From Desulfurivibrio alkaliphilus (GTDB lineage: Bacteria > Desulfobacterota > Desulfobulbia > Desulfobulbales > Desulfurivibrionaceae), in assembly GCA_011048585.1 (NCBI GenBank), contig DSDS01000183.1, positions 1 to 7,930 on the forward strand: a stretch of DNA of 7,930 bases, given 5' to 3'. Both the position numbers and the translations under genes were made by a program. Each line of letters begins with the position of its first letter. Positions within the stretch are counted from its first letter, which is position 1. The notes beneath the pieces are model-generated. The model was not told the origin of the DNA, ran no database searches, and worked only from the letters and a program-made list of their open reading frames with translations. Below are positions 1-6,046 of this stretch, in pieces.

Positions 1-1
1 C

Positions 2-634
2 AATAATACCATTTACGGCACGCAATTCCAGAGCTTTCCCGATGCGCACAATATGCTGGTCTGCGATATGTCTTCCGATATCCTTTCCCGTCCCCTGGAT
101 ATCCGGCCCTTTGGTCTGGTTTTTGCCGGGGCCCAGAAGAATATGGGGCCGGCCGGGGTGACGGTGGTGATTGTCCGGGAGGATCTACTCGACCGGGCCC
201 CGGCCAGCCTTCCCACCATGTTCAGGTACAAGACCCATGCCGACAAGAAGTCGATGTTCAACACCCCGCCCTGCTTCGCGATTTACGCCGTGGGGCAGGT
301 ACTCAAGTGGTTGCGTGATCTGGGGGGATTGGCGGCCATCGAGCGGATCAACCGGGAGAAGGCGGGCCTGCTTTACGACGAGATCGACGGCAACTCTTTC
401 TACCGGGGCCATGCCCGCCCCGATTCCCGTTCGCTGATGAATGTCACCTTTAATCTACCCACCCCGGAACTGGAGGCGCAGTTTATCAAGGAGGCCACCG
501 CCCAGGGCTTGGACGGCCTCAAGGGGCATCGTTCGGTGGGGGGGTGCCGGGCCTCGATCTACAACGCCTTCCCCCGTGAGGGGGTGGTGAAACTGGTTGA
601 GTTCATGCGCGAGTTTGCCCGCAAAAACGGCTGA
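2..634 (+). CDS. serC: Phosphoserine aminotransferase, C-terminal part (5' end outside window)
   Basis: This enzyme is a PLP-dependent aminotransferase that converts 3-phosphohydroxypyruvate and glutamate to phosphoserine and 2-oxoglutarate in cytoplasmic serine synthesis; it can also serve in pyridoxal phosphate synthesis. The frame is open from base 2 with no start, so about 210 codons of a roughly 360-residue family are present. The opening NNTIYGTQF and the segment FAGAQKNMGPAG are SerC hallmarks. The lysine of AGAQKN (codon 137-139) is the expected Schiff-base lysine. The C-terminus SVGGCRASIYNAFPREGV matches the usual SerC ending (VGGxRASxYNA), with Cys where Met is common. The stop is TGA at 632-634. 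An internal ATG at 53 lies inside the conserved fold and is not the start. The next gene begins 12 bases later, which suggests co-transcription. Identification is by family recognition. Confidence 0.95.
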   Translation, partial: NNTIYGTQFQSFPDAHNMLVCDMSSDILSRPLDIRPFGLVFAGAQKNMGPAGVTVVIVREDLLDRAPASLPTMFRYKTHADKKSMFNTPPCFAIYAVGQVLKWLRDLGGLAAIERINREKAGLLYDEIDGNSFYRGHARPDSRSLMNVTFNLPTPELEAQFIKEATAQGLDGLKGHRSVGGCRASIYNAFPREGVVKLVEFMREFARKNG

Positions 635-646
635 CAATCCGGCATA

Positions 647-1520
647 ATGGACTACCAGGGCACCCACCTCATCCGACCGCCCAGCGAGGCGGACAGCATC
701 ATCATGCAGGTGACGGTGGGCTGCTCCCACAACCGCTGTACTTTTTGCGCCACTTACAAGACGGAACGGTTTCGCCTTAAGGACGAAGCTACCATTGGGG
801 CCGATCTGGACTTTGCCGCTCGCCACTGCCGCCGCCACTCCCGGATTTTTCTGGCTGACGGCGATGTCTTGGCCCTGTCGCAATTTAGACTGTCCAAGTT
901 GCTGCGAGATATCCGCCGGCGGCTGCCCTGGGTGAAACGGGGTAAGGCTGTACGCCAACGCCAAGGCGATCCGCCATAAAACTCCCGAGCAGTTGCGGGA
1001 GTTGGCCGGCCTCGGCCTGGACCGGATCTATATGGGGTTGGAGAGCGGCCATGATCCCACCCTGGCCGCCATTGTCAAGGGGGCCGATGCGGCGGCGATG
1101 ATTGCCGCCGCATCGGCGGTGCGGCAGGCCGGGATTTTTCTCTCGGTTACCGCTTTGCTGGGTATTGCCGGCCGTCGGGATTCCCTGGCCCACGCCGAGG
1201 CCACCGGGAGGGTGCTGGCGGCGATGCAGCCCAACCAGATCGGAATTCTCACCCTGATGCTGTTGCCCGGCACCCCCCTTTACCGGGAGGCGCAGGCGGG
1301 CTGTTTCGTCCTGCCCGATCAGGCCGCCCTGCTGCGGGAGCTGCGCTTGATGGTGGTCAACCTGGGGGATTGCCGCTGCCAGTTCCAGAGCAACCACCCC
1401 TCCAATTACCTTAGTATCAATGCCCGCTTGCCCAGAGACCGGGAGCAGGTGCTGGTCGCCATCGACCGGGCCCTGGCTGGAGAGACCGCCCTGCGTCCCG
1501 AATATCTTCGGGGTCTATAA
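647..1520 (+). pseudogene. Radical SAM protein, split by a +1 frameshift
   Basis: Two adjacent reading frames together make one radical SAM protein of about 290 residues. The first (647-979) starts MDYQGTHLIRPPSEADS and carries the cluster-binding motif in GCSHNRCTFC (spacing C-x4-C-x2-C as read), followed by a conserved FLADGD. It then runs off into a nonsense tail, VRQRQGDPP. The second frame (open from 936) supplies the expected continuation, LYANAKAIRHKTPEQLREL and then MGLESG, LLPGTPLY and SNHPSNYL. The frames join if one G is removed from the run of four G at 939-942, giving WVKRVRLYANAKAI. The family resembles uncharacterised YgiQ/Elp3-like radical SAM proteins, and the substrate is not known. 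No strong Shine-Dalgarno sequence precedes the ATG at 647. The lesion may be a real disabling mutation or a sequencing or assembly error in a G run. Apart from it, both halves look well conserved. Confidence 0.85.
1083..1117 (+). repeat. Perfect 14-bp GC-rich inverted repeat inside the radical SAM gene
   Basis: GCCGATGCGGCGGC (1083-1096) and GCCGCCGCATCGGC (1104-1117) are exact reverse complements around a 7-base loop, GATGATT. They encode an alanine-rich stretch (ADAAAMIAAASA), so part of the symmetry may come from Ala codons read both ways. As RNA or single-stranded DNA it would be a very stable hairpin. Confidence 0.75.
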
Positions 1521-1545
1521 GCATGTTAAAACCACCCCAACGGTG

Positions 1546-2610
1546 ATGAACAAGATGGAAAAGATGGACCTGAAAAGCTTGACCCTGCCCGAGATGACCC
1601 AGTGGGTGATCGGGTTGGGCCTTAAGCCCTTCCGGGCCGGGCAGATTTTTGCCTGGCTTTATCGGCCGGGGTTTGATGATTTTGCCCGGATGACCGATAT
1701 CGCCAAACATGTCCGGGCCCTGTTGGCGGAAAAGGCCGCCATCAGCCGGCTGGAAGCGGTCAAGGAGGAACGGTCCAAAGATGGCACGGTCAAGTTCGCC
1801 TTTCGCCTGGCCGATGGTCATTTGATAGAAAGCGTCTTGATTCCAGAGGAAAATCGGCACACTTTGTGTGTTTCTTCCCAAGTGGGTTGTGCCATGGGGT
1901 GCAGTTTCTGTCTAACCGGCACCATGGGCTTCAAGCGTAACCTGACGGTGGCGGAGATCGTCGGCCAGGTGGACAGCGCCCTGCTCTGGCTGCAAAGGCA
2001 GGCCGACGCGGGCGATGGTGAAGCCTCCTCCAGGATCAACAACCTGGTTTTCATGGGTATGGGGGAACCGCTGCTTAATTTCGATAACCTGATCCGCTCC
2101 ATCCAGATTTTGATGGAGCAGCGGGGGCATGATTTCTCGGGCCGGCGCATTACGGTTTCAACCTGCGGAATTGTGCCTAAAATGAAGGAACTGGGTGAAA
2201 AAGTTCCGGTTAATTTGGCGGTTTCCCTGCACGCGGCCGACGACGAAACCCGTGATCTGCTGATGCCGATCAACCGCACCTACCCCTTGGAAGAACTGTT
2301 GCGGGCCTGCCGGGAATTTCCCCTCCCCCCCCGCCGGCGGATCATGATCGAGTATGCCATGCTCAAGGGGATCAATGACTCGGCCGCCGCCGCCCGCCTG
2401 CTGGTCAAAAAACTGCACGGGATCCGCTGCAAGATCAATATCCTGCCCTATAACGAAAACCCCTCCTTCCCTTACCGGCGCCCCGATGATGAAACCATCG
2501 AGACCTTCCGCCAGATTCTCCGTAAAGCCGGTCACACCACCCTGCTCCGCACCAGCCGGGGGGCGGACATTTCCGCCGCCTGCGGTCAGTTGGCCGGGGA
2601 AAAAGAGTAG
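1546..2610 (+). CDS. rlmN: Dual-specificity RNA methyltransferase RlmN (23S rRNA A2503-C2 / tRNA A37)
   Basis: RlmN is a radical SAM enzyme that places a methyl group on C2 of A2503 in 23S rRNA and, in several bacteria, of A37 in some tRNAs. With the start at 1546 the protein has 354 residues, within the family range. The [4Fe-4S]-binding motif is CAMGCSFC (C115, C119, C122). C108 in TLCVSSQVGC lies seven residues before the cluster, as does C118 of the E. coli enzyme. C346 in DISAACGQL corresponds to the catalytic, transiently methylated cysteine (E. coli C355). GMGEP (171-175), VSLHA and LPYN are further family signatures. The frame is open further upstream to an ATG at 1420, but that part overlaps the radical SAM gene and looks non-coding. 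ATG codons at 1546, 1555 and 1564 are all possible starts, and none has a strong ribosome binding site. Confidence 0.95.
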   Translation: MNKMEKMDLKSLTLPEMTQWVIGLGLKPFRAGQIFAWLYRPGFDDFARMTDIAKHVRALLAEKAAISRLEAVKEERSKDGTVKFAFRLADGHLIESVLIPEENRHTLCVSSQVGCAMGCSFCLTGTMGFKRNLTVAEIVGQVDSALLWLQRQADAGDGEASSRINNLVFMGMGEPLLNFDNLIRSIQILMEQRGHDFSGRRITVSTCGIVPKMKELGEKVPVNLAVSLHAADDETRDLLMPINRTYPLEELLRACREFPLPPRRRIMIEYAMLKGINDSAAAARLLVKKLHGIRCKINILPYNENPSFPYRRPDDETIETFRQILRKAGHTTLLRTSRGADISAACGQLAGEKE

Positions 2611-2647
2611 ACCTTGGAGATAATCCGGAGTATTGGTTGAGTGACGG

Positions 2648-3616
2648 GTGGATTGGGTCAGCAATGATTTAGACAGTCAAAGAAGACGGGGCGGCGGAGT
2701 GCTATCAAGCAAACAACTTCTTGAGTTGACCGGGGTATCGCGGGCCACTCTCAACAACTATATCGCTCTTGGCTTGTTGCCACGGCCAACGGTCAAACAT
2801 CCCGGGGGGGACGCCAAGGCCCCCCGGTTGGGCTACTTCGATCACTCGGCCGTGGAGCTGATCAGGCAAGTGGGCGAACTCAAGCGCCAAGGGCGCTCCA
2901 TGGCTGAGATCAGGCAGCTAATTGGTCAGTCCAAACCGTCACTGCGACTAACCCCGCTGGCCATCCTGGTGGCTGATCTCCAGGACTCTTCCCGCATTCG
3001 CGCCGAGTTACCGCCCCAGGAATATTTTGAACTACTTAATGAGTTTTGGGCCCTCAACGCCCCTATTCTCCGGCGCCTCCAGGCTATGCCCACCAAGCAT
3101 CCCGGGGATGGTTTGGCCTCTTTTTTTCTGCCCCAAACCGATGGGGTCGACCACCGCTTCAGGGCCGTCACTTGCGCTGTGGCCTTGCGGGAAGCCATGG
3201 TTGACTTATCCTCGGGGTGGCGGCGGAGAAAAAACTGGTTTAATGACCTGCTGCTCAATATCGCCCTTCACGCTGGCGAAGAGTGGTTGGGAGAGGGGCA
3301 ATCCGCCGGTGGCCCCGAACCGTGGCTACTGGGCGAGGCCCTTGAGCAGACCGCCAGACTGGCTGGATTCGCCCGCGACGGCGCCATCTGGAGCAGCAAA
3401 GCGCTTATCGCCGGGTTGCCCGATCCTGAGCGCCGCCGGCTTCGCTATGGGGTGCGCCGTTGCGCCCCTTCTGGAACCAGTACTCTGGTGCCCGAGACCT
3501 ACGCCCAGCTTGCCCGGCTTATGGACTTAGACAGTCTAAACAATCAGGGGTTGGCCCCGGTGGCAACCCTGCCGATCACCGAGATTGTCGCTTTGCTTCC
3601 CGGACCGGCGGAGTAG
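2648..3616 (+). CDS. MerR-type HTH protein fused to a class III nucleotide cyclase-like domain
   Basis: The 322-residue protein joins two modules. Residues 18-93 are a MerR-like DNA-binding head (LSSKQLLELTGVSRATLNNY, then GLLPRP, a FDHSAVELI helix and GRSMAEIRQLI). Residues 102-255 resemble a class III adenylate/guanylate cyclase core: ILVADLQDSS (metal Asp D110), KHPGDGLASFF (K150, second metal Asp D154), IALHAGEEWLG, and LGEALEQTARL (R237). Compared with active enzymes, the transition-state Asn position holds Glu (E233) and the base-selecting position holds Trp (W226). The domain may therefore bind a nucleotide without normal cyclase activity. I infer a transcription regulator with a nucleotide-sensing domain. 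The start is uncertain. GTG 2648 gives the longest frame; GTG 2699, closely preceded by GGCGG, would begin directly at the HTH as many MerR proteins do. The gene follows rlmN by 37 bases, and the stop TAG abuts the mobile element. Confidence 0.75.
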   Translation: MDWVSNDLDSQRRRGGGVLSSKQLLELTGVSRATLNNYIALGLLPRPTVKHPGGDAKAPRLGYFDHSAVELIRQVGELKRQGRSMAEIRQLIGQSKPSLRLTPLAILVADLQDSSRIRAELPPQEYFELLNEFWALNAPILRRLQAMPTKHPGDGLASFFLPQTDGVDHRFRAVTCAVALREAMVDLSSGWRRRKNWFNDLLLNIALHAGEEWLGEGQSAGGPEPWLLGEALEQTARLAGFARDGAIWSSKALIAGLPDPERRRLRYGVRRCAPSGTSTLVPETYAQLARLMDLDSLNNQGLAPVATLPITEIVALLPGPAE

Positions 3617-3622
3617 CGCTCT
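3615..3622. repeat. Left target-site duplication AGCGCTCT
   Basis: This 8-bp sequence is repeated exactly at 3774-3781, on the other side of the element. Its first two bases are the AG of the TAG stop of the MerR-cyclase gene. Removing the element and one repeat gives an uninterrupted ancestral junction with about 19 bases between the two convergent stop codons. Confidence 0.7.
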
Positions 3623-3731
3623 GTAATCGTTCAGCAGCACCGCATCTTCGGGCGATCAACCAGGCTTACGTACACGGGGTACGCGGCGCTTGGCCGCTTG
3701 CCCGAACCTGCGGCACTGCTGAACGATTACA
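3622..3731 (+). repeat. Long imperfect hairpin within element copy 1
   Basis: The first 110 bases of the element form one extended hairpin. TGTAATCGTTCAGCAG (3622-3637) pairs perfectly with CTGCTGAACGATTACA (3716-3731). After a 2x2 internal loop, CCGCA pairs with TGCGG. After a second 2x2 loop, TTCGGGC pairs with GCCCGAA. Further in, CCAGGC (3660-3665) can pair with GCTTGG (3688-3693) with one wobble, and CGTAC with GTACG around an ACGGG loop. No T-run follows, so it is not a classical intrinsic terminator. It could stabilise a transcript 3' end or block exonucleases, as REP/BIME-type hairpins can; that role is inference. Confidence 0.8.
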
Positions 3732-3773
3732 GCCCGTTAAATCGACAAGTTGTTGACCATGGTGAACGGATAC
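3623..3773 (+). mobile_element. MITE-like non-autonomous element, complete copy 1 (151 bp)
   Basis: The element lies between two perfect 8-bp direct repeats, AGCGCTCT, at 3615-3622 and 3774-3781, which I read as a target-site duplication. Its termini are an 11-bp imperfect inverted repeat: GTAATCGTTCA on the left and the complement of TGAACGGATAC on the right (GTATCCGTTCA), with 9 of 11 identical. It has no coding capacity. A second copy at 7808 matches its first 123 bases with two differences. The left end of that similarity falls within one base of the predicted left terminus, which supports the boundary. IS66-family elements typically have termini beginning GTAA and make 8-bp duplications, so mobilisation by an IS66-type transposase is a reasonable guess, but no transposase is present here. 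The duplication overlaps the AG of the upstream TAG stop, so insertion left that gene intact. Confidence 0.75.
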
Positions 3774-3781
3774 AGCGCTCT
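3774..3781. repeat. Right target-site duplication AGCGCTCT
   Basis: This is an exact copy of the 8-mer at 3615-3622. It immediately follows the right terminus TGAACGGATAC and lies 13 bases before the ung stop codon (3795-3797, complement strand). Confidence 0.7.
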
Positions 3782-3794
3782 TTACCGGCGGCGA

Positions 3795-4511
3795 TCAGGC
3801 TGACGGGCCGTTCTTACCCGGCTTCAACGGTAGTTGCCAGTCGATGGGGGCTTTCCCGTGTTTTTGCAGAAAATGGTTGGCTTGGGAGAAGTGGCGGCAG
3901 CCGAAAAAGCCCCGGTGGGCCGAGAGGGGTGAGGGGTGAGGAGCCATGAGGACCAAGTGTTTGCGCCGGTCGATGAACGCTCCCTTTTTCTGGGCGTAGC
4001 TCCCCCAGAGCAGAAAAACCAGGTGTTCCGCCTCCTCGTTGAGCAGGTGCACAATCCGGTCGGTGAACTGTTCCCAACCCTTGCCCTGGTGGGAGCCGGC
4101 CATCCCCGCCCGGACGCTCAGGATGGCGTTGAGCAGCAGCACCCCTTGCTCGGCCCAGCTTTGCAGGAAACCGTGTTCGGGGATGACGAAGCCGACATCT
4201 TCCTTGAGCTCCTTGTAGATATTGAGCAGGGACGGGGGAATGGCGGTACCGGGCCGAACCGAGAAACAGAGGCCATGGGCCTGGTTGGGGCCGTGATAGG
4301 GATCCTGGCCCAGGATCACCACCTTGACCTGTTCAAAGGGGATCAGGTTAAGGGCGGCAAACATCTGGGGCCCCTGGGGATAGATGGTCTTGCCGGCAGC
4401 CAGTTCCGCCAGCAGAAAACTCTTCAGGTTAAGCATATAGGGCTGGGAAAACTCGGGCAGCAACCGCTTTTTCCAGGAATCTTCCAGTTTGATTTGGTTG
4501 GCTTGGCTCAT
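3795..4511 (-). CDS. ung: Uracil-DNA glycosylase, family 1
   Basis: This enzyme excises uracil from DNA in the cytoplasm, starting base excision repair of deaminated cytosine or misincorporated dUMP. The 238-residue product has the family length and all key motifs. The water-activating loop GQDPYHG is at 68-74 (catalytic D70). GLCFSV holds F83, which stacks on uracil. LLLN holds N128, which reads the uracil edge. HPSPLSAHRG at 192-201 holds the catalytic H192 and the DNA-intercalating loop. The ATG at 4509-4511 gives a normal N-terminus, and no strong Shine-Dalgarno sequence is seen. It begins 20 bases after the PP-loop gene on the same strand, so it is probably the last gene of that operon. 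It converges on the MerR-cyclase gene with the mobile element in between. Confidence 0.97.
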   Translation of the reverse strand: MSQANQIKLEDSWKKRLLPEFSQPYMLNLKSFLLAELAAGKTIYPQGPQMFAALNLIPFEQVKVVILGQDPYHGPNQAHGLCFSVRPGTAIPPSLLNIYKELKEDVGFVIPEHGFLQSWAEQGVLLLNAILSVRAGMAGSHQGKGWEQFTDRIVHLLNEEAEHLVFLLWGSYAQKKGAFIDRRKHLVLMAPHPSPLSAHRGFFGCRHFSQANHFLQKHGKAPIDWQLPLKPGKNGPSA

Positions 4512-4531
4512 CTTGGCGATTCGGCCTATGG

Positions 4532-5278
4532 TTAAACCCTGCCGGGGGGAAAGATGGCGGCGGCCTCACGTATCCGACCGTGCAGTTTATGGTCGATGAA
4601 TTCCGCCGCCAAAGGGATCATGTCGTCGAGATAGTTTTCAATCTCTACCGGGGTGGCGGTGGTCAGGGTCTGACAAAATAGACACTTGCGCTCTCCTCCT
4701 CCCGTGGAGGGGAGGCCGAAATCTTCCAACACGTGCCTGGTAATCTGTTGATCGTCGAAGTCGTCGAAGACCGGGAAGATGGTGCGGATACCAAAACGGG
4801 CCGAGAGTTCGGCGATCTTATCCATGAAGATCGGAGTCTGTTCGGGGTAGTAGTCCTGCCGCCGGGCATAACCGGTGGCCAGCAGCGGCACCAGGTGTTC
4901 AACACAATAGAGAATCGCCTTGGTGTGCATCCCGATTTTGCAGGCCACGCAGACCAGGTTTTTGCCATTGTAGCGGGGCATCAGCTCCTCAAAACGGTCC
5001 AGCCACAATCCCTGGAAAAGGCGACCCATGTCCAGCTCCATCATTTCAGTATCCGGCATGGTTTCGGGCCGATTAACCTTGGTGGCGAGAATCCGGCGGG
5101 CGGTGTCGAAGCGTTCGCGGGGAAAATTGTGAAAACGGCTCATGCCGTTGAGCATATGCAGCAGATGGATCTTGACCGGTCGGGGCAGCTCCGGGTGGTG
5201 GCCCACCGCGGCCAGGGCGTAAACGGCCAGGGAATCGGTGCCGCCGGAGAAAAGAATCGCCAGCTCCTGCTTGTTCAT
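4532..5278 (-). CDS. PP-loop ATPase with paired CxxC motifs (possible Fe-S sulfurtransferase-like enzyme)
   Basis: The 248-residue protein opens with a hydrophobic strand and a PP-loop, LFSGGTDS (11-16 for SGGTDS). This is the ATP-binding signature of enzymes that adenylate a substrate, such as QueC, ThiI, TtcA and TtuA. Two cysteine pairs follow: C110-x2-C113 in NLVCVACKIGMHTKAILYC and C199-x2-C202 in GERKCLFCQT. C113 and C202 are 89 residues apart, close to the gap between the CxxC motif and the third cysteine in the [4Fe-4S]-dependent tRNA thiolases TtcA and TtuA. CVACKIGMHTKAILY also resembles the TtcA region CxxCxRLRRGILY. LATGYARRQD fits the second PP-loop family motif. A role in sulfur transfer or tRNA modification is inference, and the substrate is unknown. 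A good Shine-Dalgarno sequence, AGGGAG (5284-5289), lies five bases before the ATG. It sits between the reductase gene and ung. Confidence 0.75.
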   Translation of the reverse strand: MNKQELAILFSGGTDSLAVYALAAVGHHPELPRPVKIHLLHMLNGMSRFHNFPRERFDTARRILATKVNRPETMPDTEMMELDMGRLFQGLWLDRFEELMPRYNGKNLVCVACKIGMHTKAILYCVEHLVPLLATGYARRQDYYPEQTPIFMDKIAELSARFGIRTIFPVFDDFDDQQITRHVLEDFGLPSTGGGERKCLFCQTLTTATPVEIENYLDDMIPLAAEFIDHKLHGRIREAAAIFPPGRV

Positions 5279-5283
5279 ACCTG

Positions 5284-5289
5284 CTCCCT
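5284..5289 (-). promoter_or_regulatory. Ribosome binding site of the PP-loop gene
   Basis: The complement strand reads AGGGAG, followed by five bases and the ATG at 5276-5278. It is one of the two clearest Shine-Dalgarno sequences in the window and fixes the start of the PP-loop gene. Confidence 0.65.
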
Positions 5290-5336
5290 ATCGTTGCTCT
5301 TTATTTGGTGAAGCATCAGTTTCAGTTGAAAGTACT

Positions 5337-5972
5337 TTATTTGACTACTCGATAATGGCAGAACAGTTCACCCCCGGTGGTTGGCCGACAGTTCAGCAAT
5401 TCCAGGTCCAGAAATGGTGTTCCCAGGGGTTGGGGACCGCTGACCAGGGTGGCGGCGCTCCGATCCCCCGAAAGTTTGGGGGTGATGGTGACCAGCAGCT
5501 CATCCACCAGGCCTTGGCGTAGAGCCTGGTAGTTAAGCCCCGCCCCACCCTCGACCAGCAGCTGTTTAACCCCCCGCCCGGCCAGGAAATCCCAGGCGGC
5601 CGCCAGGGATAAAACCCCATCTTTTTCCGGAATAATAACAAGTTCGGCGTGAATAGCGCTTAACTCCTTGAGGTGTTTGGCCCCCCTCTCACCGGTGAAG
5701 ATCAGGGGGGGCGGGCCGGTTTGAAAGATTTTCCGTCCGGTTGCCGGCACCCTTCCCGAAGCGCTGACCAAGGCCCTGATTCGCCCTATCGGCCATTGAC
5801 CTTGTGGACCCCGCATCTCCACATCCTCGGCCCGCAGGGTCCCGGCGCCCATCACCCCGGCCTGACTTTTGGCCCGCATCTCCTCGAGAAATCTCCGATC
5901 TTCCGGGCTACCCAGGCCGGCGGGGCTGATCCGCCCGCAGAGGGTCATGGCCGCGATCAACAGAGTTTTCAT
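5337..5972 (-). CDS. RibD C-terminal-type (DHFR-like) reductase, stand-alone
   Basis: The 211-residue protein matches the reductase half of RibD, which uses NADPH to reduce the ribosyl group of a pyrimidine intermediate in riboflavin synthesis. The fold is related to dihydrofolate reductase. Visible motifs are IAAMTLCGRISP (7-17), SPEDRRFLEEMRA (22-34), MGAGTLRAED (41-50), and the strongly typical LLVEGGAGLN (138-147) followed by LVDELLVTITPKLSGD. No deaminase domain is present, so this is not a full RibD, and the true substrate may differ. The usual Asp of the first motif (SLDGKIA) is Cys here (TLCGRI). The ATG at 5970-5972 has no good ribosome binding site of its own. It overlaps the stop of a 14-codon leader ORF, so translational coupling is likely. 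The PP-loop gene follows after 58 bases with no visible terminator. Confidence 0.8.
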   Translation of the reverse strand: MKTLLIAAMTLCGRISPAGLGSPEDRRFLEEMRAKSQAGVMGAGTLRAEDVEMRGPQGQWPIGRIRALVSASGRVPATGRKIFQTGPPPLIFTGERGAKHLKELSAIHAELVIIPEKDGVLSLAAAWDFLAGRGVKQLLVEGGAGLNYQALRQGLVDELLVTITPKLSGDRSAATLVSGPQPLGTPFLDLELLNCRPTTGGELFCHYRVVK

Positions 5973-6013
5973 CGGCCAGGCTCGGTCTGCCGGTTGCGGC
6001 GGGGGTAAGACAT
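5969..6013 (-). CDS. Putative 14-codon leader ORF coupled to the reductase gene
   Basis: On the complement strand an ATG at 6011-6013 opens MSYPRRNRQTEPGR, and its TGA (5969-5971) overlaps the reductase ATG in an ATGA junction. GGGAG (6019-6023) lies five bases upstream of this ATG, a better ribosome binding site than the reductase start has. The peptide is arginine-rich and resembles nothing I recognise. It could be a leader that feeds ribosomes to the reductase gene. It could also be chance, since the same frame stays open upstream as a shadow of the opposite gene. Confidence 0.4.
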   Translation of the reverse strand: MSYPRRNRQTEPGR

Positions 6014-6046
6014 GGTTTCTCCCAGGCCTTCTTGGCTGTTGTTGCT

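Noticed and set aside
938..945. Programmed +1 ribosomal frameshifting to restore the radical SAM protein.
   Set aside because: No known +1 signal (such as an RF2-type stop with an upstream SD) is seen at the junction, and an inserted G in a G run is the simpler explanation.
455..964. A 169-codon minus-strand ORF across the serC/radical SAM junction.
   Set aside because: It runs opposite two recognised conserved coding regions and has no motif of its own.
1523..1546. A 7-codon ORF whose TGA overlaps the rlmN ATG (TGATG).
   Set aside because: It is too short, has no ribosome binding site, and the rlmN start itself is uncertain.
2668..3539. TTTAGACAGTCAAA (2668-2681) and the palindrome TTAGACAGTCTAA (3527-3539) as paired MerR operators.
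   Set aside because: The second lies inside the coding sequence far from any promoter, and both encode DLDS. Coincidence is more likely, although the first would be upstream if translation starts at 2699.
3622..3745. The repeats as integron attC sites, because GTTAAAT at 3736-3742 fits the GTTRRRY core.
   Set aside because: No matching RYYYAAC box is conserved at the left end, and the DNA between copies holds core genes on both strands rather than cassettes. The target duplication fits transposition better.
3936..4535. A 199-codon plus-strand ORF opposite ung, and a 192-codon one at 4733-5311 opposite the PP-loop gene.
   Set aside because: Both are antisense shadows of well-supported genes in G+C-rich DNA, with no recognisable protein features.
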